Shown here one piece after another: positions 43,220 to 51,845 of a DNA stretch of 53,996 nt (the first letter of the stretch is position 1; each line of letters opens with the position of its first letter). Position numbers and translations under genes: made by a program. Source of the DNA: UBA1756 sp045132235 (GTDB lineage Bacteria; Bacteroidota; Bacteroidia; Bacteroidales; WCHB1-69); assembly GCA_045132235.1 (NCBI GenBank), contig JBGURX010000055.1, positions 1 to 53,996 of the forward strand. Direction: 5' to 3'. The notes under the pieces were generated by a model that was given only the letters and a program-made list of their open reading frames with translations, did not search any database and was not told the DNA's origin.

Positions 43220-45328
43220 TTAGTAGCCGCCGCCCCATTTGCGCATGAACCATTCGATGTCGAACAGCAGCACGATGACCAGCAGGTAGATCCAGCTGTC
43301 GAGGAAGGGCGTGTATTTCTTGTGGTAGGTGACTACGGGTTTGATGTTTTCGTTGGCAAGGATGGACTTCGACAGTTTGTCCATATCGCGGATGGCGACG
43401 CACTGGCCGTTGGTGCTTTTCGCCATGGTGCGCAGCAGGTCGTGGTTGGCCACGAGGTTCATGCTTTCGAGCAAGATTTCCTGCACGCTGAAGTGGCCGG
43501 ACTTCGTATAGGTGGCGGTGCCCACGGTGGTGGTCGCTTCCCATTCGTAATCGCCCACGGGCAGTTTGCCGAGGTTGAGCGAGTAGGCATTGTTCTGCTT
43601 CGAGAACTGCGAGGTGTACTCTTTCCCTTCGCCATCGGTGAGCCTGAGGCGCACGTCGGGGGTGTTGATCAGCTCGTGGCTTTCGTTGTACACCTCGGCG
43701 GTGAGTTCCACGGGCGTGTTCTCGCTGAACAGTTCGGCGGCATGCACGCGGAACGGACTCTGGTCGCCTTTCGCCGACAGATAAAGGGCCATCTTGTTGA
43801 CAATCTCGTCAAAACCGTCGAAGTTCTGCGTCTTCAGGTAGTTCTGCATGCGCCAACGCCAGAGTTCGGTGCCGGTAATCACGCCGATGCGCGTTTGGTT
43901 GTGCTGGTAAAAGGTGATGAGGGGGTAGTTGCTCTCTACATTATTGATTTTCTGATAGAGAAATACGTTGGCCCCCACGGCGGTGTTGTAATTGCCGAAG
44001 AAGGTGGTGAGCGGCGGGTAGGATTTCAGCATCTGGCGCGCCTCTTCCGAGAAGGTGAAGGTGAGGAAGTTTTCGTTGAAGTGGGGCATCGACTCATTGA
44101 AGAGCGTCTTGCCGCCCTGCACGCTCTGCGAAATGGAAACGCCGGTGTTGAACTGGTTGAAAGCATTCAGGTCGGTCTGTTTGCCCACGATATAGAGAAT
44201 GGAGGTGCGGCTTTGGCGAATCTGGTTGAGCAGGTTGCCGGCCGCTGCGGTTTTGGCGGGAAGCTGGTGCAGGATGAACAGCGAATAGTCGTTGACATTC
44301 TTGTTGAAAGCGTCGGCGGCAAAGACATCCACCTCATACTTGTCGGAGAGTTCAAGGGCCTGACGGATGGCGCCCACGTCGGGATGCGGGGCGTAGTACA
44401 CGATGGCGATTTTCTCCTTCTGGTCCACCACCTCGATGAAGAAGGTCTGCGTGTTGTTCTTGTGGGTAACCTCTCCCTCCAATGGGGTGAGTTCCACGCG
44501 GTATTTCTGCATCCCTTTCTTGTCGGCCTCAAGGGTGAACTTGACGGTTTCGAAATGCTGGTTGCCTCTTATTTCAATATTTTTGGTAAAGATTTCATCT
44601 TCGCCTTTATAGACGGTGAGGGTGGCTTTCTTTCCGGCGAGGTGGGTGGCCGAAACCTTGATTTCCACGGGGAAGTAGTTGCCTAAGTAGGTCTGACGGT
44701 TGTGAAGGATGTCGGTGACGAGCAGGTCGGTCTGCACGCTGGTGTCGCCAGCGGCAACAGTGTAGATGGGGTATTTGGCGCGCTCGGCGGCATACTGCGG
44801 GTTGCTGCCCGTGTTGAAGATGCCGTCCGACACCAGCACCATCGCGCCGATGTTGTGGTTGGCGTAAAGGTTGTCCACCTCATCGAAGAGAGAGGAGAGG
44901 TTGGTGGTCTTGCCGTTGAAAGGCACGGCTTGGGGTATGGCACCCTCCTGAAGGTCGTTTTGTTCGCCCACCAGATAAGTCTTGATGTCGTACTTGTCGC
45001 CGAAATCCTCGATGAGCTTTTGCAGCTGTTTTGGAAATTCGGTGCGGTAGTAGGCTGAGTCGCTGGTGCTGACCATCGATTCGGAGTTGTCCACCGCGAC
45101 CAGCAGCAGGGGCTTGTCCACCTCTTTCACGTTATGCTTCAAGAGAGGGGAGAGGAGAAGGAAGGCGATGAGGGATACGGCGAGTCCGCGCAGGATGGGC
45201 ATGGTCCAACGGGCGCGCTTGTCGTAGTCGATGTCGCGGTTCCGCAAGTAGAGGAAAACCGCGTAGGCTGCGCCCAGCAGAAGGCAGAGAGGAACGAACC
45301 AGAGCGAGTATTCAGTCAGTATGGACAT
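43220..45328 (-). CDS. Membrane protein with von Willebrand factor A-like domain
   Basis: A 702-residue protein when started at ATG 45328 (MSILTEYSLWFV), chosen because the longer frame would read through the promoter. Two membrane helices lie near residues 7-25 and 42-62, a VWA-like domain follows at about 72-260 with the MIDAS motif DNSES (D-x-S-x-S), then an alpha-beta region (about 300-520), a beta-sandwich domain (about 550-640), and a C-terminal membrane helix with a short GGGY tail. It resembles the large membrane VWA proteins linked to the Bat/aerotolerance group in Bacteroidota. The tail and helices place the domain in the periplasm. Paired with DUF4159. Confidence 0.86.
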   Translation of the reverse strand: MSILTEYSLWFVPLCLLLGAAYAVFLYLRNRDIDYDKRARWTMPILRGLAVSLIAFLLLSPLLKHNVKEVDKPLLLVAVDNSESMVSTSDSAYYRTEFPKQLQKLIEDFGDKYDIKTYLVGEQNDLQEGAIPQAVPFNGKTTNLSSLFDEVDNLYANHNIGAMVLVSDGIFNTGSNPQYAAERAKYPIYTVAAGDTSVQTDLLVTDILHNRQTYLGNYFPVEIKVSATHLAGKKATLTVYKGEDEIFTKNIEIRGNQHFETVKFTLEADKKGMQKYRVELTPLEGEVTHKNNTQTFFIEVVDQKEKIAIVYYAPHPDVGAIRQALELSDKYEVDVFAADAFNKNVNDYSLFILHQLPAKTAAAGNLLNQIRQSRTSILYIVGKQTDLNAFNQFNTGVSISQSVQGGKTLFNESMPHFNENFLTFTFSEEARQMLKSYPPLTTFFGNYNTAVGANVFLYQKINNVESNYPLITFYQHNQTRIGVITGTELWRWRMQNYLKTQNFDGFDEIVNKMALYLSAKGDQSPFRVHAAELFSENTPVELTAEVYNESHELINTPDVRLRLTDGEGKEYTSQFSKQNNAYSLNLGKLPVGDYEWEATTTVGTATYTKSGHFSVQEILLESMNLVANHDLLRTMAKSTNGQCVAIRDMDKLSKSILANENIKPVVTYHKKYTPFLDSWIYLLVIVLLFDIEWFMRKWGGGY

Positions 45329-45346
45329 GCTTTCGATTTTGGGCTG

Positions 45347-45354
45347 CAAAAATA
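45347..45354 (-). promoter_or_regulatory. Bacteroidete -7 element for the VWA/DUF4159 unit
   Basis: The minus strand reads TATTTTTG, matching TAnnTTTG 18 nt upstream of the chosen VWA start. A TTTG at 45374-45371 is about 16 nt upstream. This supports the downstream start at 45328. Confidence 0.6.
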
Positions 45355-45390
45355 CAAAATTTCTTTGCAACAAACTCCCAACAAAAGTTG

Positions 45391-45398
45391 TATCTTTG
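45391..45398 (+). promoter_or_regulatory. Bacteroidete -7 element for the PASTA protein unit
   Basis: TATCTTTG matches the consensus 45 nt upstream of the PASTA protein ATG. The promoters for the two divergent units lie within 50 nt of each other and could compete or share a regulator. Confidence 0.62.
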
Positions 45399-45443
45399 CA
45401 CCCGAATAAAATATTTTTTGAAAATTGCAGTTATAATCTCGTT

Positions 45444-46073
45444 ATGCAAAGAATAATAGACTTTTTCCGTCCCAGCGGTCTCGGGTTCCATTTCCTGATA
45501 GCCATTGTCGTAATGCTGCTGTTGCTTGTTGCGGCGAATTTTTTCATGAAGGAATTCACCCACCATGGCGATGAGGTGAAGATGCCCAACTATGTGGGGA
45601 AATGCTACACCGACTTGATGAACTCCGCGAGCGAGGATTTCACTTTTGAGGTAAGCCGCGTCAAGATTTTCGATGAGTCGAAGCCCGACGGCACCGTTGT
45701 GAAGCAGGAGCCGCTGCCGGGCGAGAATGTCAAGCACGGCCGCAAGGTGACCCTCACCGTCACCACCGCCACTCCGCGCACCGTCAAGATGCCGCAACTG
45801 GCCGGCAACATCACCCTCCGCCAGGCCAAGCACATTCTTGAGGATTCCGGCCTCGAGGTGGGCACCGTGGTGGAGACCGAGAGCGACTCGCCGGGTCTCG
45901 TGCTCGGTCAGTACCGCGAGAAGACCGGCAAGCCCATCGCCGCCGGCACCGAAATCAAGCAGGGCGAGAAAATCAAACTCGAGGTCGGCGTGGCCCGCCG
46001 CAACCCGGTGGACTACGGGGCGGACGGCGATGTGTTCGACGACACCGAAGTCGATCCCCAGAATGTTTTTTAA
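45444..46073 (+). CDS. Membrane-anchored PASTA domain protein
   Basis: A 209-residue protein with the start at MQRIIDFFRP (ATG 45444), since the longer frame would overlap the promoter and the divergent gene. One membrane helix (about 14-34) is followed by two PASTA domains (about 45-110 and 113-185), with the recurring MPxxxG start, GTVVKQEPLPGENV and GRKVTLTVTT. PASTA domains bind peptidoglycan or beta-lactams and are usually linked to Ser/Thr kinases or PBPs. Here neither is attached, so the protein would be an inner-membrane anchored wall-binding factor. It has an acidic tail (DDTEVDPQNVF). A T9SS cargo gene follows after 21 nt. Confidence 0.9.
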   Translation: MQRIIDFFRPSGLGFHFLIAIVVMLLLLVAANFFMKEFTHHGDEVKMPNYVGKCYTDLMNSASEDFTFEVSRVKIFDESKPDGTVVKQEPLPGENVKHGRKVTLTVTTATPRTVKMPQLAGNITLRQAKHILEDSGLEVGTVVETESDSPGLVLGQYREKTGKPIAAGTEIKQGEKIKLEVGVARRNPVDYGADGDVFDDTEVDPQNVF

Positions 46074-46094
46074 TTTTTCCACAATATACTCATT

Positions 46095-48212
46095 ATGAAG
46101 AAATTATCACTTATTTTCCTCCTCCCGCTTTTGCTCCTTCTGTGCACTACCCTCTGCGCCCAAGAGGTGCTCACCGGCCTGTCGGTCAACAAGCAGGTGG
46201 CCCGCGAGGCTGCCAAGCCCCGCCCCGCCGCCGCCCGCACCGCCCTGCACCTGCCCTTCACCGATGACTTTGCCAACTATACCGGCCTGCCCAACCCGTC
46301 GCTCTGGCAGGACAGCTACGCCTACGTCAACCGCTCGTTCGCCATACAGCCGCCTACCATGGGCGTCGCCACCCTCGACGCGTTGGATGAAAACGGCCGT
46401 GTGTATGCCACCGCCACCCACGAACCTTTCCGTGCCGATTATCTCACCTCGCTGCCCATCCGCCTCGACTACAACTTCGCCCTCAACCGCGACATGCGCC
46501 TCGGCGACTCGCTCTACCTCAGCTTCTACTACCAGCCCGCCGGCGGCACCCTGTCGGGCACCGAATGGGAACGTATCGGCAACTGTCCCGAGGGTTACGA
46601 CTCTTTAGTGCTGGAATTTGGCTACGCCACCGGCAACGTGGTCTTCATCGGCTACGAATACTGCGACTATTTCCTCGCCGACGATGAGATGTACCTCGCC
46701 GGCGACACGCTGTTCAACCCCTTCATCCCCGGACAGGACTACATTTTCGAAGCCCCCGCCTTCCCGGGCGACCTCATCCCGCTGCCCTGCGACTCGCTCT
46801 TCGGCGACGAGATGGTATGGGAGACGGTATGGAGCACCCCCGGACAACGACTCGACGACTGGCTTACCGAAAATCCGCTCTGCTTCTTCAAGCAGGTGAT
46901 GGTGCCCATTAACGACCAGCGGTGGCTGATCAACAACTTCCAGTTCCGCTTCCGCAACTACGCCAGCCTCGAAGACAATAACATTGTGGGATGGGCCAGC
47001 AACGTCGATCAGTGGAACATCGATTACGTCAGACTGGATGTCAACCGCACGTGGGACGACACCACCCAGAACGACCTCGCCTTCGTGATGCCCACCACCA
47101 CCATCCTGCGCGACTACCAGTACATGCCTTGGAGCCAGTACCGCGACAGCGAGCTGGACGACCATTTCGAGAATGTGCTCATCAACCTTTCCAATACGGT
47201 CAAAAACAGCGATTATACCTATAATATCAGAAAAGTGGGCGGCGGACAGGTGGCGACCTATACCACCAACAACCTGAACGCGTATCCTTACTGGACGCAT
47301 GGCTTGCACAGCGATCAGCCGCATGCCAGACCGGCTTTCAACTTCGCGTCGCTGCCGACCGACAATGCCGACAGCGCCACATTCATCATCACGCATGTGT
47401 TTCAGGAGGTGGGTGCCGCCAGCCAGAACCGCAGCAACGACACCTGCATCTTCTACCAGAATTTCCACAACTATTTTGCCTACGACGACGGCACTGCTGA
47501 GGCCGGCTACTCGCTGCTGTCCAATATGACCAATCCGCAGTCCTACTTCGCCATGCGTTTCCGCCTCAACCAGCCCGACACGCTCCGGGCCGTGCGCATG
47601 TGGTTCAACTCGGTGGCCGAGGATGCCAACCTCGCCAGTTTCACCCTGATGGTGTGGGACGACGACAATGGCGAACCGGGCGATGAAATTTACTCGATGC
47701 CCGCGCAGATGCCTTACCATGCCCAGCAGTTCGAGGATTTTGCCACCTATTATCTCGATGATCCGGTGTATGTGGAGGGCGCTTTCCATGTGGGTTTCTT
47801 CCAGAACCATAACGTGCAGCTCAACCTCGGCTTCGACCAGAATACCGATGCACGCGGACAGTGGATGTACAAGACCACCTCCCAGTGGAATGAGTCGTTT
47901 CTGAAGGGCACCCCGATGATCCGTGCCGTGGTGGGGAAGGAGATTGACCACTCGTTGGTGCCTGAAAACCAGCTTGCTAACTGCCGTATCTATCCCAATC
48001 CCGCCACTGATTTCATCAACATCCAGCTGGACGGTAACAATGCCGCCACGATGTGCAGAATCTTCGATGTGTCGGGTGCGCTGGTGTACCAGCAGTCGGT
48101 GAGCGGTTCGATGACCACCGTGCCGTTACATGCGCTGAAAGCCGGAATTTACTTCATTCAACTATCTGATAATCAAAAAATAATCGCCAACGGCAAGTTC
48201 ATTAAGCCATAA
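46095..48212 (+). CDS. T9SS cargo protein with type A sorting domain
   Basis: A 705-residue exported protein with a signal peptide (about 1-22), a large beta-rich middle of lectin/jelly-roll character (PFTDDFANYTGLPNPSLW near 55-72, a recurring feature of surface proteins in this phylum), and a C-terminal sorting domain (about 630-705; CRIYPNPATDFINIQL, GIYFIQLSD, GKFIKP). The function of the middle is unknown and no catalytic residues were recognised. The sorting domain routes the protein through the type IX system to the surface. It follows the PASTA gene by 21 nt and is likely in the same transcript. Confidence 0.88.
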   Translation: MKKLSLIFLLPLLLLLCTTLCAQEVLTGLSVNKQVAREAAKPRPAAARTALHLPFTDDFANYTGLPNPSLWQDSYAYVNRSFAIQPPTMGVATLDALDENGRVYATATHEPFRADYLTSLPIRLDYNFALNRDMRLGDSLYLSFYYQPAGGTLSGTEWERIGNCPEGYDSLVLEFGYATGNVVFIGYEYCDYFLADDEMYLAGDTLFNPFIPGQDYIFEAPAFPGDLIPLPCDSLFGDEMVWETVWSTPGQRLDDWLTENPLCFFKQVMVPINDQRWLINNFQFRFRNYASLEDNNIVGWASNVDQWNIDYVRLDVNRTWDDTTQNDLAFVMPTTTILRDYQYMPWSQYRDSELDDHFENVLINLSNTVKNSDYTYNIRKVGGGQVATYTTNNLNAYPYWTHGLHSDQPHARPAFNFASLPTDNADSATFIITHVFQEVGAASQNRSNDTCIFYQNFHNYFAYDDGTAEAGYSLLSNMTNPQSYFAMRFRLNQPDTLRAVRMWFNSVAEDANLASFTLMVWDDDNGEPGDEIYSMPAQMPYHAQQFEDFATYYLDDPVYVEGAFHVGFFQNHNVQLNLGFDQNTDARGQWMYKTTSQWNESFLKGTPMIRAVVGKEIDHSLVPENQLANCRIYPNPATDFINIQLDGNNAATMCRIFDVSGALVYQQSVSGSMTTVPLHALKAGIYFIQLSDNQKIIANGKFIKP

Positions 48213-48342
48213 AATGGCTGTTTTTGACAATTTTTTGCACAAAAATGCTTTTATAATAATCTGATAATCAGAAGTATGCAAAATTTGATGCAAAAAAGTT
48301 AATTTTTTTATAAAAAAGAGCATTTTATTTGAAAAAATACTT

Positions 48343-48350
48343 TATCTTTG
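48343..48350 (+). promoter_or_regulatory. Bacteroidete -7 element for the four-helix-bundle gene
   Basis: TATCTTTG matches TAnnTTTG 31 nt upstream of the ATG in an AT-rich 169-nt gap. With the terminator at 48850 it makes this a separate transcription unit. Confidence 0.65.
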
Positions 48351-48381
48351 CTGCGATTTTCTAACTAAAACCTGTACCATT

Positions 48382-48822
48382 ATGAACGAACAAGAAAACA
48401 ATGTGAGCTTCTTCAGATTTGAAGACTTGCGAATCTATGCTAAGGCACTCGATTACATTACGTGGGTGCATTCTGTAACTGCCAACTTCCCTGAAAGCTG
48501 CCGTGCTACTGTGGGAGAAGCTTTTGTTAAATCCGCACAGGGCATTGCCATGAACACTGCTGAGGGTTCAGCTCGCAACAAGGCCCAATTCATCTACTAT
48601 CTCAAAATGGCCAAGAGTTCCGTTAGAGAATGTGTGGTTTACACCGAAATCGCTTCCCGCCTCAATGTGATGAACGACAGCGACAAGGAGTATTCCAGAA
48701 ACCAGTTGATGGAGCTTACCAAGATGATCGGCTCCCTCGTCGCTTCCCTCCAGCGCACCGTCAACCCGCGCGAAGAGGAAGAGGCCATGATGGAAGACGA
48801 CATGCCCAACATGATGATCTAA
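48382..48822 (+). CDS. Four-helix-bundle protein (23S rRNA intervening-sequence-type family)
   Basis: A 146-residue protein with the family pattern FEDLRIYAKALDYITWVH, then NFPESCRATVGEAFVKSAQGIAMNTAEGSARN, FIYYLKMAKSSVRECVVYTEIASRL and a final helix. The family (TIGR02436-like) was first found inside 23S rRNA intervening sequences and is also frequent as free-standing genes. Here no rRNA surrounds it. The tail is strongly acidic and Met-rich (EEEEAMMEDDMPNMM). Its function is unknown; RNA or nucleic-acid association has been proposed. It has its own promoter and terminator. Confidence 0.9.
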   Translation: MNEQENNVSFFRFEDLRIYAKALDYITWVHSVTANFPESCRATVGEAFVKSAQGIAMNTAEGSARNKAQFIYYLKMAKSSVRECVVYTEIASRLNVMNDSDKEYSRNQLMELTKMIGSLVASLQRTVNPREEEEAMMEDDMPNMMI

Positions 48823-48849
48823 TTTCCAGAAATTTTGTTGGATACTACC

Positions 48850-48877
48850 GCGGCAAGGATTCCCTTGCCGCTTTTTT
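48850..48877 (+). terminator. Rho-independent terminator after the four-helix-bundle gene
   Basis: GCGGCAAGG, loop ATTC, CCTTGCCGC (9-bp perfect stem) and six T residues, 28 nt after the stop codon. Confidence 0.94.
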
Positions 48878-48890
48878 ATTTTCACCCCAT

Positions 48891-48962
48891 CTCATATCCC
48901 CTCATCCTCGTATCATCTCATCCTCATATCCTCTCATCCTCGTATCCTCTCATCCTTTCCTC
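48891..48962 (+). repeat. Phased 8-bp pyrimidine-rich tandem array overlapping the mltG 3' end
   Basis: Nine 8-mers in register: CTCATATC, CCCTCATC, CTCGTATC, ATCTCATC, CTCATATC, CTCTCATC, CTCGTATC, CTCTCATC, CTTTCCTC. The mltG stop (48950-48952, minus) and its last codons (RRKG) fall inside the array, so the array supplies the stop codon. Confidence 0.85.
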
Positions 48963-49987
48963 CTATTCAGCGCTGCCTGATACTTGCGGGCATTCTTCAA
49001 ATGCTCGCTGTAGGTCTTGGCAAAGTTGTGCGCGCCCGAAAAATCCTCCTTCGCACACATATACAAATAGTCGTGATGCTCATAGTGCAGCACGGCATCA
49101 ATGGCTTTTGTGGAGGGAATGCGGATGGGACCGGGCGGCAATCCCTTGTGAATGTAGGTGTTGTACGGCGAGTTGTACTGGAGATGCTGGTTGAGTACCC
49201 GCCGGATGCTGTAGTCGCCGATGGCAAAAATCACCGTCGGGTCCGACTGCAGCAGCATGTCCTTGTGCAGGCGGTTCATGTACAGTCCGGCAATGCGGGG
49301 CTGCTCGCCGGCACGATGGTTCTCCTCCTCCACAATCGAGGCCAAAATGCTGACTTCCATCGGGGTGAGTCCGATCTCTTTCGCCAACGCCTGCCGCTCT
49401 TCCGTCCAGAAACCGACATAATAACTGTACATCTTTTCAAAAAACTGCTTCGCCGTGATGTCGTAGTAAAACTCATACGTGTCGGGACGGAAAACCGCAA
49501 TGGCTGTTTCCGGCGTGAGCGGTTCGCCGAAGGGTTTGTAATTTTTGAGGAAGTTTCTGTCGTTTAATAAGTTGGATAATTCTTCCCACTCGAAATAGAA
49601 CTCCTGCTTCGACAGCTTTTCGATGAGTTGCTTTTGGGTACGCACATTGTTGAAGGTGAATTTCACGGGATAGTGCTGTCCTTTGCGCAGTTTCTTCACC
49701 ATCGAGAAGTTGCTTTCGCCCTTTTTGAATGCATATTTGCCGGGTTTTACACTTTTGTAAAACAGTAATTTACAGGTTAATCGGAAAGACGACTCGTTTT
49801 TCAGCACCTGATCTTGCTGCAGTTTTTCGATGACCTGCTCGTAGGTGGAGTTTTGTGCGATGATGACGGTGGAGTCTTTCAAGGTGTTGCCCGAAAAGAG
49901 CATATAGGCGAGCACCAATGCCGCGATGGCAATGAGGCCGATGATGCCGTAAAAGGTGTGTCGGATGTTTTTCTTTGAGAGTTTCAT
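48950..49987 (-). CDS. mltG: Endolytic transglycosylase MltG
   Basis: A 345-residue inner-membrane enzyme that cuts nascent peptidoglycan strands. I chose the start at MKLSKKN (ATG 49987), overlapping the U32 stop by 4 nt; the longer frame starts inside that gene. A membrane helix lies at about 10-32, a LysM-like domain at about 38-110, and the YceG domain after that with catalytic E220 (SILASIVEEENHR) and the GLPPGPIRIPSTKAI, HDYLYMCAKEDFSGAHNFAKT motifs. The C-terminal basic end RRKG and the stop lie within a repeat array. With PBP1A in the same window it belongs to the wall-synthesis set. Confidence 0.95.
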   Translation of the reverse strand: MKLSKKNIRHTFYGIIGLIAIAALVLAYMLFSGNTLKDSTVIIAQNSTYEQVIEKLQQDQVLKNESSFRLTCKLLFYKSVKPGKYAFKKGESNFSMVKKLRKGQHYPVKFTFNNVRTQKQLIEKLSKQEFYFEWEELSNLLNDRNFLKNYKPFGEPLTPETAIAVFRPDTYEFYYDITAKQFFEKMYSYYVGFWTEERQALAKEIGLTPMEVSILASIVEEENHRAGEQPRIAGLYMNRLHKDMLLQSDPTVIFAIGDYSIRRVLNQHLQYNSPYNTYIHKGLPPGPIRIPSTKAIDAVLHYEHHDYLYMCAKEDFSGAHNFAKTYSEHLKNARKYQAALNRRKG

Positions 49988-51843
49988 GGGCGGACATTTG
50001 AAATGGGTGGGGCAGCCTTGACTTTCATTTCGCATTTTGCGCAGTCAAACTCCAGTTCGAATCGGTGGATGGTGTTGGTGAGGTATAGCGGCTCGGGGTA
50101 GGGAAGTGCTTTCCCGTTGCGGCTACAGTAGCCGAGGGTGAAGCGGATGCAGTGCTTGCAGGTCATCAGGTCGGCATCGGCGACGGGAGCCACCTCGAAC
50201 GCCGGAGCAGTATGCGCTGCACCGTGCTGCCGGTAGAACGCTTCCGCCCTGTGGTTCATGATGTTGGCGCGGTAGTCGGCTGTCCCGCCGGCGGGAAGCG
50301 GTATCGCCACCTCCGACTCCGGCTGCGGCGTGCGACCGGCCGGGCGCACATGGGCCGCCAGCCGCTTTTGTACCAGCAGCTCCACCGCTTCCCGCCGCCA
50401 CCCGTTGACCGCGGAGGCTGGCAGGAAATAGGGCTGTTCAAGGTGCAAAACCACTTGCCGGGCGCTGAACGGCGTGCCGCCCAGCTTCGCAAGGTTGCGT
50501 TTCAGGTTGTCGGACGCCGCCTCGCCCTGCCGTGCCGCCTCTTTGGCGGCACTTACCGCCAGCTCGGCACGGATGCCCTCCTCATCGGTGAGGTCCAGCA
50601 GGAAGCCGTCCGGCGTTTCGCTCAGGGTGATGTCCACCGCCATGCGCCGTGTGGCCGACTCGCCCTGCAGCAGCTTGTCGAAGGCGGTGTCGAGGTTGCG
50701 GAACAGCGGCGTGCCTGCCGTCAGGTCGCGCACCGCCTCCAAGGTGGTGAGGCAGTCGCCGGATACGCTGTTGATGCGGAAGCCGCGCAGCTCGTTGCCC
50801 TCCGCCACATAGCTCAAACCATCACCGTTGTGCAGTTCGCAGCGACTGTCGGTCCAAATTTTGTTTCCGCTGATTTTCACTACCTTGCCGATGGGCTCCC
50901 CGATGGATTTCGGCGTGTCGGGCTCCACCATGATGTTCTCCCTGCCGTGCAGGAAGTATTCCGTGCTGCCACGGTTGAAGGTCTTTTGCGGGTCGGGAGT
51001 GAAGGTGGTGGTGACGTGGCCTGCCGAGGCGGGACCGTATTTCGCATCCTTTTCGAAAATCGCATCCAGCTTTTGGCGGTAGAAGGCAGTGATGTTTTTC
51101 ACGTAGTCGATGCCCTTGAGCCGTCCTTCGATTTTGAGGGAGGTGATGCCGGCGTGGATCAGCTCTTCCAGACTGTCGGCTCGGTTCATGTCCTTGAGCG
51201 ACAGCAGGTGGCTGTTCTCGCGGATGATCTTCCCGTCGGCATCGGTGAGGGTGTAGGGAAGACGGCAGAACTGGGCACAGTTGCCGCGGTTGGCGCTGCG
51301 GCCGGTGCAGGCCTGGCTCATGTAGCACTGTCCGCTGTAACTCACGCACAGGGCGCCGTGTACGAAGGCCTCCAGCTCGATGGTGGTCTGACGGCGGATG
51401 CCGCGGATCTGTTCCAGCGAGAGCTCTCGGGCGAGGATGGCACGCTGCAGTCCCATCTTCTCCCAGAACAGCACCTTTTCGGCTGTGCGGTTGTCGGTCT
51501 GGGTGCTGGCGTGCAGCGCGATAGGGGGCAGGTCGATCTGCAGAAGTCCGGTGTCCTGCAGGATAAGCGCGTCGGCGCCGGCCTCGTAAAGCTGGTAAAC
51601 CATTTTGCGGGCTTGCTCCAACTCGCTGTCGGTAAGGATGGTGTTGAGGGCTACATGCACATGGGCATGGTAGAGGTGCGCGTGGCGGCAGAGTTGCTCG
51701 ATGTCGTGGAGCGAGTTGCCGGCGGCGACGCGCGCACTGAAGGCCGGTGCCCCCACATACACTGCATCCGCACCGTGGTGGATGGCCGCGATGCCGCATT
51801 CCAAATCCTTGGCGGGGGCGAGCAGTTCGATGGCGGTGCGCAC
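49984..51843 (-). CDS. U32 family peptidase-like protein (RlhA/TrhP type)
   Basis: A 619-residue protein with the U32 core at about 1-360. ELLAPAKDLECGIAAIHHGADAVYVG opens a TIM-barrel-like fold, and the cysteine-rich CVSYSGQCYMSQACTGRSANRGNCAQFCR region carries the iron-sulfur ligands seen in RlhA/TrhP. GSTEYFLHGREN near 295 and a C-terminal cysteine set (CKHCIRFTLGYCSRNG, CAKCEMKV) follow. RlhA/TrhP enzymes hydroxylate C2501 of 23S rRNA or tRNA U34, so an RNA-modifying role is more likely than proteolysis, but the exact substrate is unknown. It sits 2 nt from the MORN-like gene and overlaps mltG. Confidence 0.9.
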   Translation of the reverse strand: MRTAIELLAPAKDLECGIAAIHHGADAVYVGAPAFSARVAAGNSLHDIEQLCRHAHLYHAHVHVALNTILTDSELEQARKMVYQLYEAGADALILQDTGLLQIDLPPIALHASTQTDNRTAEKVLFWEKMGLQRAILARELSLEQIRGIRRQTTIELEAFVHGALCVSYSGQCYMSQACTGRSANRGNCAQFCRLPYTLTDADGKIIRENSHLLSLKDMNRADSLEELIHAGITSLKIEGRLKGIDYVKNITAFYRQKLDAIFEKDAKYGPASAGHVTTTFTPDPQKTFNRGSTEYFLHGRENIMVEPDTPKSIGEPIGKVVKISGNKIWTDSRCELHNGDGLSYVAEGNELRGFRINSVSGDCLTTLEAVRDLTAGTPLFRNLDTAFDKLLQGESATRRMAVDITLSETPDGFLLDLTDEEGIRAELAVSAAKEAARQGEAASDNLKRNLAKLGGTPFSARQVVLHLEQPYFLPASAVNGWRREAVELLVQKRLAAHVRPAGRTPQPESEVAIPLPAGGTADYRANIMNHRAEAFYRQHGAAHTAPAFEVAPVADADLMTCKHCIRFTLGYCSRNGKALPYPEPLYLTNTIHRFELEFDCAKCEMKVKAAPPISNVRP

Positions 51844-51845
51844 GG

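Noticed and set aside
43205..44686. 493-codon plus-strand frame opposite the VWA protein
   Set aside because: Shadow; the minus frame has the MIDAS motif, membrane helices and a matched promoter.
45321..45443. N-terminal extension of the PASTA protein (start at 45321)
   Set aside because: It would run through both divergent promoters and the other gene's start, and it gives a non-membrane Cys/Lys-rich stretch; ATG 45444 opens directly into the anchor.
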